From: Tachypleus tridentatus
Lineage: Eukaryota; Arthropoda; Merostomata; Xiphosura; Limulidae
NCBI RefSeq assembly: GCF_004210375.1
Contig: NW_027467782.1
Span: 31,165,276 to 31,229,275, forward strand
DNA: 64,000 bases
Reading direction: 5' to 3'
The position numbers were made by a program, and so were the translations under genes. Below are positions 1-11,598 of this stretch, in pieces. The notes under the pieces were generated by a model, which saw only the letters and a list, made by a program, of their open reading frames with translations, was not told where the DNA came from and searched no databases. How positions within the stretch are numbered: the stretch's first letter is position 1; each line of letters opens with the position of its first letter.

Positions 1-275
1 AAAACTATGTGTTATGATCTTACATATTGCAATTTCAACTTGCAGTGTGAATTGTGGGTTGAATCCTCGTCCAAACAAACATGGTTGTTTTTTCAGCCAA
101 GTAATCATCATAATATTATAATCAACCCTACTTTTCTTCAATAAAAAGTAACCCAAAAGTTGACAGTGGGTATTGATGACTAACTGCATTTTCGTTAATT
201 TTTCCTAAGCTAATTTTGGGATACCTTTTGTGTGGCTTGATGAAAAATTTCAAATAAACAAACAGACTTAGATAT
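1..275 (+). repeat. Very old copy of the long tRNA-headed SINE
   Basis: The order of blocks matches the better-preserved SINEs at 8049 and 15775: a B-box-like stretch near 45-65, a 'cagcca' block, a 'ttataat' block, an 'agtaacccaaaagttg' block, 'gtgggtattgatgact', and a tail rich in aaacaaacag near 265. It is heavily diverged and the head lies at or before the window start. Confidence 0.55.
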
Positions 276-1270
276 GTTCATTTTAAGTTAGTTTCCTAAT
301 CTGACGCTAAACAAAATCCTTTTAAGTGTTGCTTCTGAAATTGCTGGGAATTCCTCATACAGATACTTGAAACAGTCACCATCTTTGTTTAAGATCATTA
401 CAAACTGATCTATCAAGCCCAGTTTTATGCGAAATGAAGGTAATAGGACATTCTTTTGTCAACCAAACTTTCATATTTAATGTTTTAATTCTGGTATCTG
501 GCTGACTTTGTGTAACCATTACTTCTTATCCAGCATTGATTTTGTGTCATTTATCCCATTTCACACACAAAATGTGAAAACTTTGTCTGACTGGGTGTTT
601 AATACAACAACATTCAAAGGACTTTAAACTTTCCACAAAATAGCCAGCCATGTTCTATGTATTAGACCTTATTAACAAGAATTTTGATAATTTTGTATGT
701 TTCCTTCAAGTGAATCGATTGACTAATAGGAACAGATGCATATATGTTACTGTTTTGAAGGACAACATATTCTGGACCTATATTGAAGGTATCAGTGAAC
801 AATATCCACTCTTCATTCACAGGCTGCAACTTGTAGTATTCATCAATATTGTTTCAATAAAGCAGTGAACATTCTTGCTAAATGTACAAAATAAATTGTT
901 TTTTTTATTTCTAGAAGCTTCGGTCTGGAGTTATTTGGCATTATGGCCATTTTTAGAAAGTAAAATTAGAAGTTTTAAAAGACTTGTAGCAACATTTTAA
1001 TAATTATAACTCACCAGGATGAATAATGAGTAGTTCAAACAGCACAGCATTAGACACTTGAAGTTGGCCTTTCCAGTTCTGGTTTTGAGCTATTTGATGT
1101 ATTGGCCATTTTTTAATTTCAAATCAAACTACATGGACTTTGATTCTTAAAAGAAAATTACATTAAAAACATGTAATGTATTAATTAAAATTTAAATGGC
1201 ATTAAAAAGATTAATGGTCTTTAAAAACTAAAATATTTGTAATGTTACTGATAGACCATGGGACAAAACA
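276..1270. other. Intergenic, nothing recognised
   Basis: AT-rich sequence with only short open frames. The 72-codon frame at 650-868 has no recognisable domain, and I see no splice context supporting it. Confidence 0.5.
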
Positions 1271-1273
1271 TGT

Positions 1274-1960
1274 TTAAATTGGTGCCATCATTGAGAGCCG
1301 TAAACGACAGCAAGACAGTAAAATGTGGCTTGTTGTGACCTGAATGTTACAGAGACAACACAGTGGTGCATCAGTGCCAGATAAAAGAAAACAGTGAGTT
1401 AAAAAACTGTGACCAATGCATAGTCTAATTAAGAAAACTTCCTCTTTTTGATCCTTATGGAAGCAAGACGGCCAAAGTTCAATAGAGGGTTTTATTTGGA
1501 AAAGCTTGTTTTCACGTTGCTCACTCTTAAGCCAACTGGCACAGAGCCGAGTCTTGAATACAGGACCATAGTCCATGTATGGAACGGACACAGTAGTGAT
1601 AGTGCCAGAGCAGACAGATTTAGCTGCAGTATCAGCAAGCTCATTCCTGTAAATACCAACATGGCCTGGCATCTAGAAAAACTTGATAGAAGTAGATATT
1701 AAAAGAGAAATAGGCCAGTTGCTTTTGAATATTGGTGAGAACTGATGTGAAGCAATTCCAGAGTCAGTAGAGAACAAAGCGAGTCAGTACAAATAGTGCA
1801 ATTTAAGTCCTGCTTTGCTTCTATGTGATCCAGGGCAAGAGAACTGGCATACAGTTCAGCAGAGAACACAGAAAATGTTGAGGGGATTCTGTGTGCAACC
1901 ACCAAACCACAACAAACTATGGCAGTGCCCATACAGTCACCTGATTTTGAACCATCCTTT
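1274..1960 (-). mobile_element. LINE fragment: RNase H end of a Jockey/R1-type ORF2
   Basis: Minus-strand reading gives the start of an RNase H domain (DGSKSGD, then SAELYA, CTDSLCSLL), then PGHVGIYRNELADTAAK, and a C-terminal region with CxxC...H spacing (LCCLCNIQVTTSHILLSC). The catalytic pattern D-E-D is visible. It is split between two frames (1699-1932 and 1274-1672), so it carries at least one frameshift. Only the 3' part of the element is present, as expected for a 5'-truncated LINE insertion. It may belong to the same lineage as the reverse transcriptase at 9604-11043, which lacks exactly this part. Confidence 0.8.
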
Positions 1961-1992
1961 TATTCCTATTTATATGGATGGTTTGAAATCAG
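1932..1992. repeat. Short inverted repeat at the 5' edge of the LINE fragment
   Basis: The stretch 1935-1958 (cagtcacctgattttgaacc...) recurs inverted at 1975-2000 (ggtttgaaatcaggtgactc). Both copies encode the same start of the RNase H domain (DGSKSGD). A fragment of the same LINE therefore lies in the opposite orientation directly next to it. Confidence 0.7.
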
Positions 1993-2065
1993 GTGACTCT
2001 GAGAAATATATGTAATAATTTTACAATCTTAGAGTATGTGATGTTACACGTGTTAAGGCACTGAT

Positions 2066-2905
2066 TGTCAGACCAAAATGACAATAAAAGTTGTGCACTT
2101 TGAAAACGGAGGAAAACATCGGATTTTTCGCCAAAACGCATGCGTGTCCAATAAATGTATTTGAAAGATCTGCATGTTCTGCAAGTGCAACATGTGCAAA
2201 ATTCCTATAAAAGTGATGGGTTCTCGGTTTTCATAGCTCAGTGTTAAGCCACCGACACGCAATACAATTATGCCAAGACTGACTGAAGCACAACGCAGCA
2301 ACGCCATTGGTCGCTTGGAAGCAGGCGAATCTCGATCAGATGTTGCCACAGCTGTGAATGTCCACCAAAGCACCATCACAAGGCTATGGAATCGTCACCA
2401 ACGACATGGATCAACTCGTGACCGTCCACGATCTGGCAGACCTCGTGTAACCATGCCCGCACAAGATCGCTACATCCGGTTACGTCACCTTCGGAATAGG
2501 ACTACCACTGCGACGTCTACTGCCTCAAGAGACCTTTTGCACATTCGAGGGAATCTTACGGCTCAACGATACGTCGACGAGATTCTTAGGCCCCATGTGC
2601 AACCCATCATGGTGAACGTCAACGACGTTTTCAACATGACAACGCCCGGCCTCACACAGCCCGACTCACCACTGTCTTCTTGAGACAGGTCACCAGATTT
2701 AAACCCCATCGAACATCTTTGGACCGACGTCTGCAACGGCGACAACCTCAACTACAGACTCTACCTCAGCTTGCAGCAGCTTTGCAGGCTAAGTGGACAG
2801 CCATTCCACAGGATGTGATTTGTCATCTCATCGCTTCCATGGGCAGGAGATGCCAAGCAGTTATTGATGCTCACGGGGGGCATACTCGTTATTGACATTG
2901 AGTGG
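2066..2905 (+). mobile_element. Tc1-like DNA transposon with internally deleted transposase
   Basis: The transposase starts at 2270 (MPRLTEAQRSNAIGRLEAGE) with a paired-type helix-turn-helix (VHQSTITRLWNRHQ) and the linker GSTRDRPRSGRPRVT. The DNA-binding half runs to about residue 95. The sequence then jumps to a late part of the catalytic domain (RGNLTAQRYVDEILRPHV), so most of the DDE core is deleted. A frameshift or stop near 2680 follows. The C-terminal end continues in neighbouring frames to 2895 (SPDLNPIEHLW motif near 2692-2725; final GGHTRY). The 5' non-coding part begins near 2066; clear matching inverted ends were not found on the 3' side. Non-autonomous fossil. Confidence 0.85.
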
Positions 2906-4210
2906 CGTTAAACTTTAACTAGTGAGCGTGGACTTCGTCTTTGCAGACTTTGGATGTTCAGCAGTGAATGTGCAAAGTTTTACACATGTCATACAGAACT
3001 ACCCGAAATAAACTTGTTAACAATATGTTTCATATTTTGCCTTTTGCGTTTCTTTTTTGGAAGAATATATATAAAGAATGTGTTTGGCGACTTTGTGAAG
3101 ACCTAAAAGTCTTTTGAATGTTGTTGGATTAACAATACTGTTATACAAAGTTTCTGCGTTTGTGTGAAATGGGACAAGCAAAGTACTAAATCAGCACCGG
3201 ATAAAGAAGTAATGGCCACCCAGAGTCAGCCTGATAGCAGGATAGAAAACATTGAACGTAAATGTTTGGTTGACACAAAGAAAGTCCTATTAGCTCCACT
3301 TCAAATTAAAGTGTTAACTCTTTCAAGTCTCTGTATGGACAATTTCCAACTTTTTCCGATACGACACTTAAAGAAAGGACTTTGTTTGACCTCGGATTAG
3401 AAAATTGACTTTTGGCATTGTTTCACTTCAAGTATCTATGTGTGTATAAATAGCTTACATACTGTAGAATACATTTATTGTTAATAGGCGATTAAATGAG
3501 CAATATAAAAGAATAATGAATTAAATAATTCATTACGATTATTTGTCCAAGTTTTCAAATTATTGTCACAATTGTTAATACCACCCGAATGTACTGGGTA
3601 TATCCCATCATTCAGAAATAATCCAAAAACCAATGTCAGTCTAGTCGAACATCATGGAAAATCGTAAAAAAGAAATTAAATTTAGTAATGGTACAAAGCT
3701 TAGTGTTCACACTAACAACGATTCAACTTCTACTGTCTTTCACTGTCTAAACCTCGTTTTAGAAACACAGTTACAATTAAATACATTATAAAAGAAAGCA
3801 AATGGATAGAAGCCTGCACCTAATATTTCGACTAATTGTACTCCCAACCTCCACCGTTCCAAAACAAAAGATATGTAAAAATGTTTACCCTACCATAATA
3901 TGTGTGTGTGATTTTTATTTTATCATTATTCATGACAGCTGACTGGATTGACATCACTGTTTGGATTTTGACTGATAGTTGGGATATCCCATAGGCATTA
4001 TCCATTATGACAATAAGTTGGTAACATGGACCAATAAAATCAATGTGATACTGATATATATAAATAAATTTGGAAATTAACCGAAATTATATAGTAAAGC
4101 ACATACATACTCAAATAGAAGTTATACAAAACAAACAAAACCAATACGTAAGTGGTACGCAAACACTAACCATGCTCTTACTAACACCATGTTAAACATA
4201 ATAATGGATA

Positions 4211-4486
4211 TTTTAATTCTTTTTGTTTATATGTGGAGACATTATTAAATCCTGCGTAACTCCAATGTAAAAGGTAACACTGGCTATGTCGGTATATTTG
4301 ATATAGTAGAGACACTTTCACCACTATCTGTAAACATTTCAATTTTTTTATTCATATGTGGGGACATTATTAAATCCTGGGTGGCTCCACTGTGAGAGGT
4401 AAAATTTAACACTGGTCGTTGTTCCAGCTATGTGGATATATTTGATACAGTAAACACATGGTCACCACTATCTGTATATATTTTCA
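4211..4486 (+). repeat. Two-copy tandem duplication (unit about 125-145 bp)
   Basis: Both units contain, in order, 'atatgtgg(a/g)gacattattaaatcctg', 'gtaacactgg' or 'taacactgg', 'atatttgata', 'agtagagacac' or 'agtaaacac', 'caccactatctgta' and 'catttcaatttttt' or 'tattttcaattttttc'. The second unit has a roughly 20-bp insertion around 4405-4425. Confidence 0.75.
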
Positions 4487-4904
4487 ATTTTTTCACAAGC
4501 TTCATAATTTTTCTAATTATTTGAAAAATCAACAGAATAAGCTTTTATGTGCTTTTTCTCAACATATCATAAAGGAATAAAAATGTTTCATACTTTAAAT
4601 TAAATGTCAGAAATATATTTCCATACATAAGCATGAAAATTACGTGACAATATGTTTATACTTTTATATTATCACAGAACCAGTTTTATGTTTATAATTT
4701 AATATAATGTGCTGAAGTATTTACTTACAGCCCAGTTATGTTTTAATCATAATATATATATGTAATTATCATCATATTTTGAACTTTCTCTGTTAATTTG
4801 TATAAAAACAAAATTATTTATGGCATTGTCAGTTCATCACTAGATTGATTTATGACGTCTACAAACTAAACGGTAAAAGAATGTTTCTATTATTCGCTTT
4901 GCTC

Positions 4905-5015
4905 CCCGATGGTACAGAGGCGAGCTTACACATTTACATCGCTAAAATCACAGGTTTGATTCTACTTGGTAGACAGTGTAGATAGCCTGATGCGGCTTTG
5001 CTATAAGAAAATACA
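4905..5015 (+). repeat. Short tRNA-like SINE (second family)
   Basis: Head resembles a tRNA A box (gatggtacagaggcgagctt) and B box (aggtttgattct), followed by the family body 'gatagcctgatgcggctttgctataagaaaa'. The same arrangement occurs at 7925, 14998, 15668 and 17955. Confidence 0.7.
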
Positions 5016-6559
5016 TTACAATTCACTTACAAAATCCTTTTCAACTGTATAGATAGCTTTTCTCCAGAGCTACACAATTCACTTCCAATATTCACAAATC
5101 TTGTTGAAACAATAAATTTCTTAATTCTACAAATTTTCGTTAAAAGAATAGATAAGCAAACAACTAACTGTAAGCATAAAAAGTGTTTTATTCATGGTGG
5201 AACATATTACATGTTTCAAGAATACATTGGTCTGTCTTCTTAAGAAACAGAAAACATATGTTCACTATTTCTTACCATCAGTAAAACACTTCTTTATGTT
5301 TATAAATCGTTGTTTGTCAACCTACTGTTATAATTACACGATGTTCTTCACAAATAATGTGTTCAGTTAAAATGTTATTGATCAACTTAAGGTATTATTC
5401 AATACTTCCTACCAGTAGTCATATCCAGTTACAGTTTTAACGTCTTTACTTAAACCTAGTTTTTTTTTAGTTCTTGTTCAACATTTTCAAGTCTTTCTCT
5501 TCATAAATCACAGTTGTTGTACATTTAACTTTTCAAACAGCACTCGAACTACAAGTGTAAAAGTTATCTCTTTTTCCCTTTCCTTAAGTTTCTGATAAAA
5601 CATGAAAATAAGTTAAAAAATGATATAATATCGTAATGAAAATAAATGAATTAATGGGGAGTCTGTAAAATATTTTAAATGGAGATTTCATTATATCATA
5701 CCTTTATCATTAAAGTTAAGTACTTCTAAGTTTATATCGTAAATTCATAATAATATAAACATTTACAATTAAACAATTTCAGCAGGTCAGGGTAATAATC
5801 AGGGACTCAAAACTTGTAAAACTATTCACAAACCAAAAGAAGGAACTGTGTCGGTAGAAATGTTTATCAGATTAGGATAAACTTGAGTTTTGTTCTTTGT
5901 TCATTGTCTTCATCAGATTTAGAAGTGTTGGTTCCTTCAAACACTAGAACGTTTCTCCAGAGACTCTGTGCACCCAATGTAGCTAGGTAATTACTTTGTG
6001 GCACAAGAACTATTTTGATTATAGCTCTTTTGCTTCTTCAAGAAACTAATCAATTCTCCCCTTGTCGTCAGAGATGTATGATGGGAGGTAACTGGTTGCT
6101 TTTATTGTTCATCCATTGTCACCAAGAAGAAAAAATTGACAATTTGGTGAAATGTACACTTTTATCGACTAGTGTAGCAAGAGCGGCTCTTTAGAGGTGT
6201 CACATAAAGATATTCTATGTTGGGTGAGAAGCTTAAGAAGTATTGTGTTGTTTATGAGAAACATCTTTGTTATAACTTTTAACTGATAACTTTCAGACAT
6301 TTTCACATTGTAATTGTAGACAGTGCTTGAGATACTAACTCGTCAGCAATGGAAGATGAACCACAAGTGCATCAATTTTAATGTTTACTTGCTTTCAGCG
6401 ACCCTTTCTTGTTGGTGAAATATAGATAGTTTATACTGTCTCGTCCTTTCAGGCTATAGTTCAACAGAAGTGACCGACATGTTGAGGAACTAGTTTCAAA
6501 GCTGAATCAAGTTATGTATAGATAGAGTCGATAATTGGTGTGTCCCTTTAGTAGAATTT

Positions 6560-6960
6560 GGCATCAGCTAGGAGTATTGTAGTTGTCTGTTGATGTGTGC
6601 TTCCCAGTGTGCATGTCGCAGTAGAAATCTAGATTCGTCAGTCCAAACGACGTTTTTCCAATCTTCAATCATCCAGTTTTGGTGATCCCCTGTAGCCTCA
6701 TCTTCCTGTTCTAAGCTAACAAGAGTAAAACCCGGTGTGGCTTCTTGCTGATGAAGCCCAATATGCTTCTGCACATCATTGCTATAAAGAGTGGTTATTG
6801 TGGTCTTCCTGTCAGCTTGAACGAGTCTGGCCTTTCTCACTGACAGTGTTATTCCCACCAAACTGTTGCTCACTGAATTTTTTTTTATCACCATTCTCTG
6901 TAAACTCTGGAGACTGTAATGAGTTAAAATCCCATACTTTTTCATATGCAATTAAAATCA
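6560..6960 (-). mobile_element. Tc1-like transposase fragment, fish-type lineage
   Basis: The minus frame 6951-6568 (127 codons) keeps blocks of a Tc1 transposase: RKARLVQADRKTTITTLY in the linker and HQNWMIEDWKNVVWTDESRF around the first catalytic Asp (WTDES). It ends soon after this block with nothing of the remaining DDE core. Wording is close to the element at 44046-44841 but it is a separate, differently truncated copy without recognisable ends. Confidence 0.8.
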
Positions 6961-7418
6961 ACGCTCTGAAACAATAATATATATTGTATAAACCAATAAT
7001 TTAAAAATATATCTGGAAATGTATTTTAATAGATTTTAATTTCTGAAGAAAGAAAATTGTAACCAGTCATTTAATTTATTACTTGGTTGATCTATTAACG
7101 TTTTTAATAAAACTCTGATGTTTCAAATGACTTTATTACAACGTAAACTAATTTTAATTTGCTGATTTGTTGTTCGCCTGCATTGTATCGTGAATAAACT
7201 GTTAGGGCCATCTGATCAATGCTTTGAGTATTACTTAGAAACACAATTTGATTTGCTGTATATGTCCAAATTTATATATATATAAGTATGACAGAGAGAT
7301 GAATTTATTGGTAATAGTAAATTTGAGAAATATTTTCACAAAAGTATCTTTTCTATTTTGAAATAAACTTAATATTAAAGGTAAAATATTTATTAATATT
7401 AAGTCTTAGCATATACTA

Positions 7419-7651
7419 GGGCCGGGCATGGCCAGTTGGTTCAGGCGCTCGACATGTCTCTCTTTCAGCCGTGTGGGCGTTATTATACGATAGTTACTCA
7501 CTCTATTTCTTGGTAAAAGAGTAGCCCAGGAGATGGCAGTGGGTGGTAATGACTAGCTGGCTTCTCTGTAGCCTTACACTGCTAAATTAAGTACGGCCAA
7601 CGCAGATAGCCCTTTAAGAGTTTTGCTCGAAAATCCAAAAAACAAACAAAC
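7419..7651 (+). repeat. Long tRNA-headed SINE, B-box deleted
   Basis: Begins gggccgggcatggcc, keeps the A-box-like part, then jumps from 'gctcgacatg' to 'tctctttcagccgtg', losing the B-box segment present in the copy at 8049. The body (agtagcccaggagatggcag...gactagctgg...ttacactgctaaatta) and the aaacaaacaaac tail are present. Confidence 0.85.
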
Positions 7652-7830
7652 TGTATATTAGAGATTAAAATATTGTGTAAGTTTTGAGTCACACTATTAC
7701 TACTTCTTGTAAGAAGTAAGAATTATTTTCATTAAACTTGTATAGTTTATATGGTATTTGAATTATTATTGTCAATAACAACTCGGTGAAAATGAATTGA
7801 ACCGACTATGTATGACAAATATGTAAAAGG

Positions 7831-8040
7831 CCCCCATTGGCACAGCGGTATGTCTGCAGACTTATATTGCTAAAGACCGTGTTTCAATGGTCGTGATGGG
7901 TGGAGCACAAATATCCTTTTGGCTTCTTCCTTACCACGAGTGCGGCGGTAAGTCTATAGATTCACAATGCCAAAAGCAGGGGTTCAATTTCCCTCGGTAG
8001 GCTCAACAGATCGCCAGATGTGGCTTTACTATAAAAAACA
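7831..8040 (+). repeat. Two adjacent copies of the short tRNA-like SINE
   Basis: The first copy (7831-7914: cattggcacagcggtatgtc, then gtttcaatggtcgtgatggg) is followed directly by a second (7925-8040: acgagtgcggcggtaagtct, ggttcaatttccctcgg, cagatcgccagatgtggctt). Each has A-box-like and B-box-like blocks. The long SINE follows immediately at 8049, making a head-to-tail SINE cluster. Confidence 0.75.
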
Positions 8041-8048
8041 AACTTTTT

Positions 8049-8324
8049 GGCCCAGCATGGCCAAGTGTGTTAAGGCATTCGACTCGTAATCCGAGAGTTG
8101 CGGATTCGAATCCCGGTCGCAACAACCACGTTCGTCCTTTCAGCCATGGGAGCATTATAATGTGACGCTCAATCCCAATATTCGTTAGTAAAAGAGTAGT
8201 CCAAAAGTTGGCGGTGGGTGGTGATGACTCGCTATCTTCCCTCTTGTCTTACACTACTAAATTACGGACGGCTAGCGCAGATAGCCTTCGCGTAGCTTTG
8301 CGCGAGATTCAAAAGAAACAAAAT
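8049..8324 (+). repeat. Near full-length long tRNA-headed SINE
   Basis: Best-preserved plus-strand copy: tRNA-like head with A box (ggccaagtgtgttaaggc) and B box (ggattcgaatcccgg), body (agcattataatgtgac, agttggcggtgggtggtgat, ttacactactaaatta) and tail (agctttgcgcgagattcaaa). Serves as the reference for the other copies listed here. Confidence 0.9.
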
Positions 8325-8809
8325 TCCTTTGTTTTACCCATGTAGGTTAAATTGCACGTGTCACGACGTTTGACACGTTATTTTCAAAATTTTATGAACT
8401 AACATTTTTAACCACTCACGTCAATGAGATTAGCATCAAAACGTAGTTCATAATCTAAATTTTAAAATTATATATGTTTTAATTTCTTAATTTAAGAGGA
8501 AATGTAAAGACAAAAGTTAAGTATCTGTTACTGTATGTCACATAATACGTCCAGCTGTCTTGTTACTCAGTTTCTATTTCATCACGCCCACTATTCAACA
8601 TGTACAAATACATAAAGAATTAGAAACTCGAATTTGAGATTCAGACCTGATAAATACAAAATAAGAATCTCCCTCTTCTATGATTTGTCGAGATAACAAT
8701 ACATTTAGCAAATCAACTTGAGTAACTCCGCCCTTCAAACCAATCATTTGAAAGTTCTTAAGTACTATGACCAATAGAAAGAGTAAGTAGTAAGAACTAC
8801 GTAAACCTG

Positions 8810-9117
8810 CTTAGTCAGTTCCCAGTATACAAAAATCATACTTTCAGATCGTATCCCCGCTTCAACAGAATTACACATATCTGTTATTATTATTTAAGAA
8901 CATTTCTGTTACTACGGGTTGCCGTACTTCTCGTATTGTTATGTATTGTGTTTACGTTAATCGTGTTACCAATAGTGCACTGTGTACATGCCACAGTGGA
9001 ACGTATTGAAGTCAAATACGTATTCCAATTTCATTCAACTACAACTAAAGTTCTCGTAAGTTGTAGATTTACAAATGATTCACAGTTTTCACCGGAATTA
9101 CTGAGAAATCAGAACTG
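8810..9117 (+). other. Open frame with a strongly hydrophobic stretch, status unknown
   Basis: A frame open for about 100 codons has a long hydrophobic run (LLLRVAVLLVLLCIVFTLIV) followed by LPIVHCVHATVERIEVKYVF and stops at 9117. There is no in-frame ATG near the hydrophobic run. The ATG at 8941 is in another frame and stops after about 22 codons. A donor-like GTAAGT sits at 9055, and CCAAT-like motifs lie upstream near 8738 and 8769. It could be a 5' exon reached by splicing, or chance. No family recognised. Confidence 0.2.
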
Positions 9118-9603
9118 AACAGTCAAGATTTAGTTTAAGGTTTGTTTGTTTTTTATGTAATACTCTGACTGCGACTCTGATAGTGAGATAGGTACCAATA
9201 AAACATACGAATACAATTCAAAGTCGATTAGCACCAGACGTATCAAAAAGTGGTTGTTTTACTTACCTTTTAGCCGTTTATTCCTTTCTGTTAGCGCCAG
9301 TCGATTAATTAACAGACGTTTCCAGCTTGGTCTTCGTCAAGATATCTCCCAGCATTGTTTGCTTTTTATCTACAGTATTATTATGCCTTCTCTATTATCA
9401 TTATGATAGCGTTATAAACCTGTCTAACTGAGGCAAGAACGGTTTATGTACAATCATACCAATTATAGAGTTCTCATGCTGTTTGGAAATGGAGCACATG
9501 TTACAGCTCAGAGCTTGTCCTCGAATGTTTAGTCAATTACATAAGGTTAACACTCTTAATCCAAACCCTTTTCTAGACTAAAACACTGTAACAGTAACTT
9601 GTC

Positions 9604-11043
9604 TCAAACTCGAGCTAACATACAGTGAGTGAGTGCCAACCGATTTTTCAAGAGACATGGAGAGGTACGGAAAGCCCCAGTGCAGAGCCGAAGTCCTTGG
9701 TGTTGAACGGGGTCCAGCATCTTTAAGGCCGAGGGTCTGGCAGAGCCATAGACCATTGATCCATAATCAAGTTTCGATCTAATAAGAGCACGATATACCT
9801 TTAACATTGAACAGCGATCTGCCCCCCAACTGGTAGAAGAGAGAACACGGAGGATGTTCAGTGCTCTTGTGCATTTGACCCGAAGCTGCTTTAAGTGTGG
9901 TATAAAGGTCAGTTTACGATCAAAGATAAGCCCCAAGAACTTGGTCTCCGGGACCACTGGCAGCAAAACTTCACCGATATGAAGTTCAGGATCAGGGTGA
10001 ATACCCCGTCGACGGCAAAAGTGCATGCATACAGTTTTGGAAAGAGAGAAATTAAAGCCGTTCGCCATAGTCCACTTCCGTACACAATTGAGGGCGGTTT
10101 GTAGTTGCCGCTCAATAAATCTCATGTTTGACGACTGACATGAGATGTGAAAGTCGTCGACATACAGCCCATTCGCAACAGTGAGAGGGAGTTGTTCAGT
10201 GATGGCATTTATCTTTATACTGAAGAGTGTAACACTCAATACACAGCTTTGAGGGACTCCAAGTTCCCGTACAAAAGAACGGGAAAGTGTCGAACCCACA
10301 CGAACTTGAAATCTCCTGTCCATTAAATTTTTTTTAATAAACATGGGTAGATGGCCACGTAACCCATATGTATGGAGGTCTCGCAAAACGCCATACCTCC
10401 ATGTTGTGTCGTAAGCCTTCTCTATGTCAAAGAATATTGATACAAGGTGTTGGCGGTTGAGAAAGGCTTCTCTGATGGATGTTTCAAGACGAATTAGGTG
10501 GTCTGGGGTGGAGTGCTGTCGACGGAACCCACACTGGGTGGGCGAGAGGAGGTTGTTTGATTCAAGGAACCAAACAAGACGAGCATTAACCATCCTTTCT
10601 AATGTTTTACAGAGACAGCTCGTCAAAGCAATTGGACGGTAGTTTGAAGGAATCTTGGGATCTTTCCCTGGCTTAGGGAAAGGTAAAATAATAGCCTGGC
10701 GCCAGGCATCAGGAAAAACATTATCCTGCCAGATCCGGTTGAAAACAATCAGAAGGACATCAAGAGAAGCAGGAGATAGATGGTGCAGCATGTCATAATG
10801 AATATCATCAGGTCCAACAGACGTACTGGCAGACCGATGAAGGGCCATTTTTAGTTCCACCAGAGTAAAGGGACAATTATAGTCAAAGAAACAGTCAGTT
10901 CAAAAGGAAAGAGGTGATCGCTCTGCCCGAGTCTTGATGGCCAGGAAGGTGGAGGAACAAGCAGAAGTGCTAGATACCCGGCAAAAGCTTTCACCTAGAG
11001 TGTTAGCGATGTTCCGAACATCAGTCACCTCCTGACCATAAAT
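9604..11043 (-). mobile_element. Jockey-clade LINE, reverse-transcriptase fragment
   Basis: The open frame 10860-9604 (418 codons) is the middle of a non-LTR ORF2. In order: start of the RT region (KMALHRSASTSVGPDDIHYD), fingers motif (PFPKPGKDPKIPSNYRPIAL), TQCGFRRQHSTPDHL, first catalytic Asp in FFDIEKAYDTTW, ELGVPQSCVLS (usual PQGSVLS altered), the catalytic YVDD box (NGLYVDDFHIS), then KFLGLIFDRKLTF and the thumb. Similar but broken frames extend to about 11043. The endonuclease (5') and RNase H (3') parts are missing, so both ends are truncated. The long intact frame suggests a younger insertion than its neighbours. Confidence 0.9.
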
Positions 11044-11598
11044 ACATATGCAATTACGTAACTAAACAAATCGACTAGGTCATTAACAACAGATAATGTA
11101 CAAGTTTAAGATCTTGATCATTTGACATTTTCGAATTACAGTGGATATTAGTTGGCCCTGCAGTAGAGCCCTAGATTACAGGGTATCAGGATTTTATAGG
11201 GCCACGCGATTCTTTACAGTAGGTGTCTGTGATGAACAGCAGAAATAATCCGATTATTTTAAAATAATATATCAAAAGCAATTCAAACTTATATCACATG
11301 CTCATTACACAATTAATCACCAATGTTATATCCAGAGATTTAAATATACGTCTCTTTTCATCATGAGTCCACACGGGCTGGTTCAGTTACTTTATAAACC
11401 AACTGGCAAAATGTATAATTTATCTCTACTCTGTTATTACAATATGATATGTGATTATTATACTTTAAAAGTTGCCACTATATATTTTTTATGGCTACAT
11501 ATACAAACACAGTCTGGACCTGTTTAATTACATCTCTTATTAACGTATATAACTTTCACTAACTTACTTCTCTCTATTAATTTGGTTGCATAAATATA

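Larger units (their letters stand above)
3060..6450. other. Non-coding AT-rich stretch with minor repeats
   Basis: No coding exon recognised. It contains a diverged tandem duplication (4211-4486) and a SINE copy (4905-5015). The short frames here show no domain. Confidence 0.5.

Noticed and set aside
8936-9117. Small secreted protein starting at 8936
   Set aside because: The frame starts with TTG, not ATG. The true ATG at 8941 is out of frame. Listed only as an unassigned open frame.
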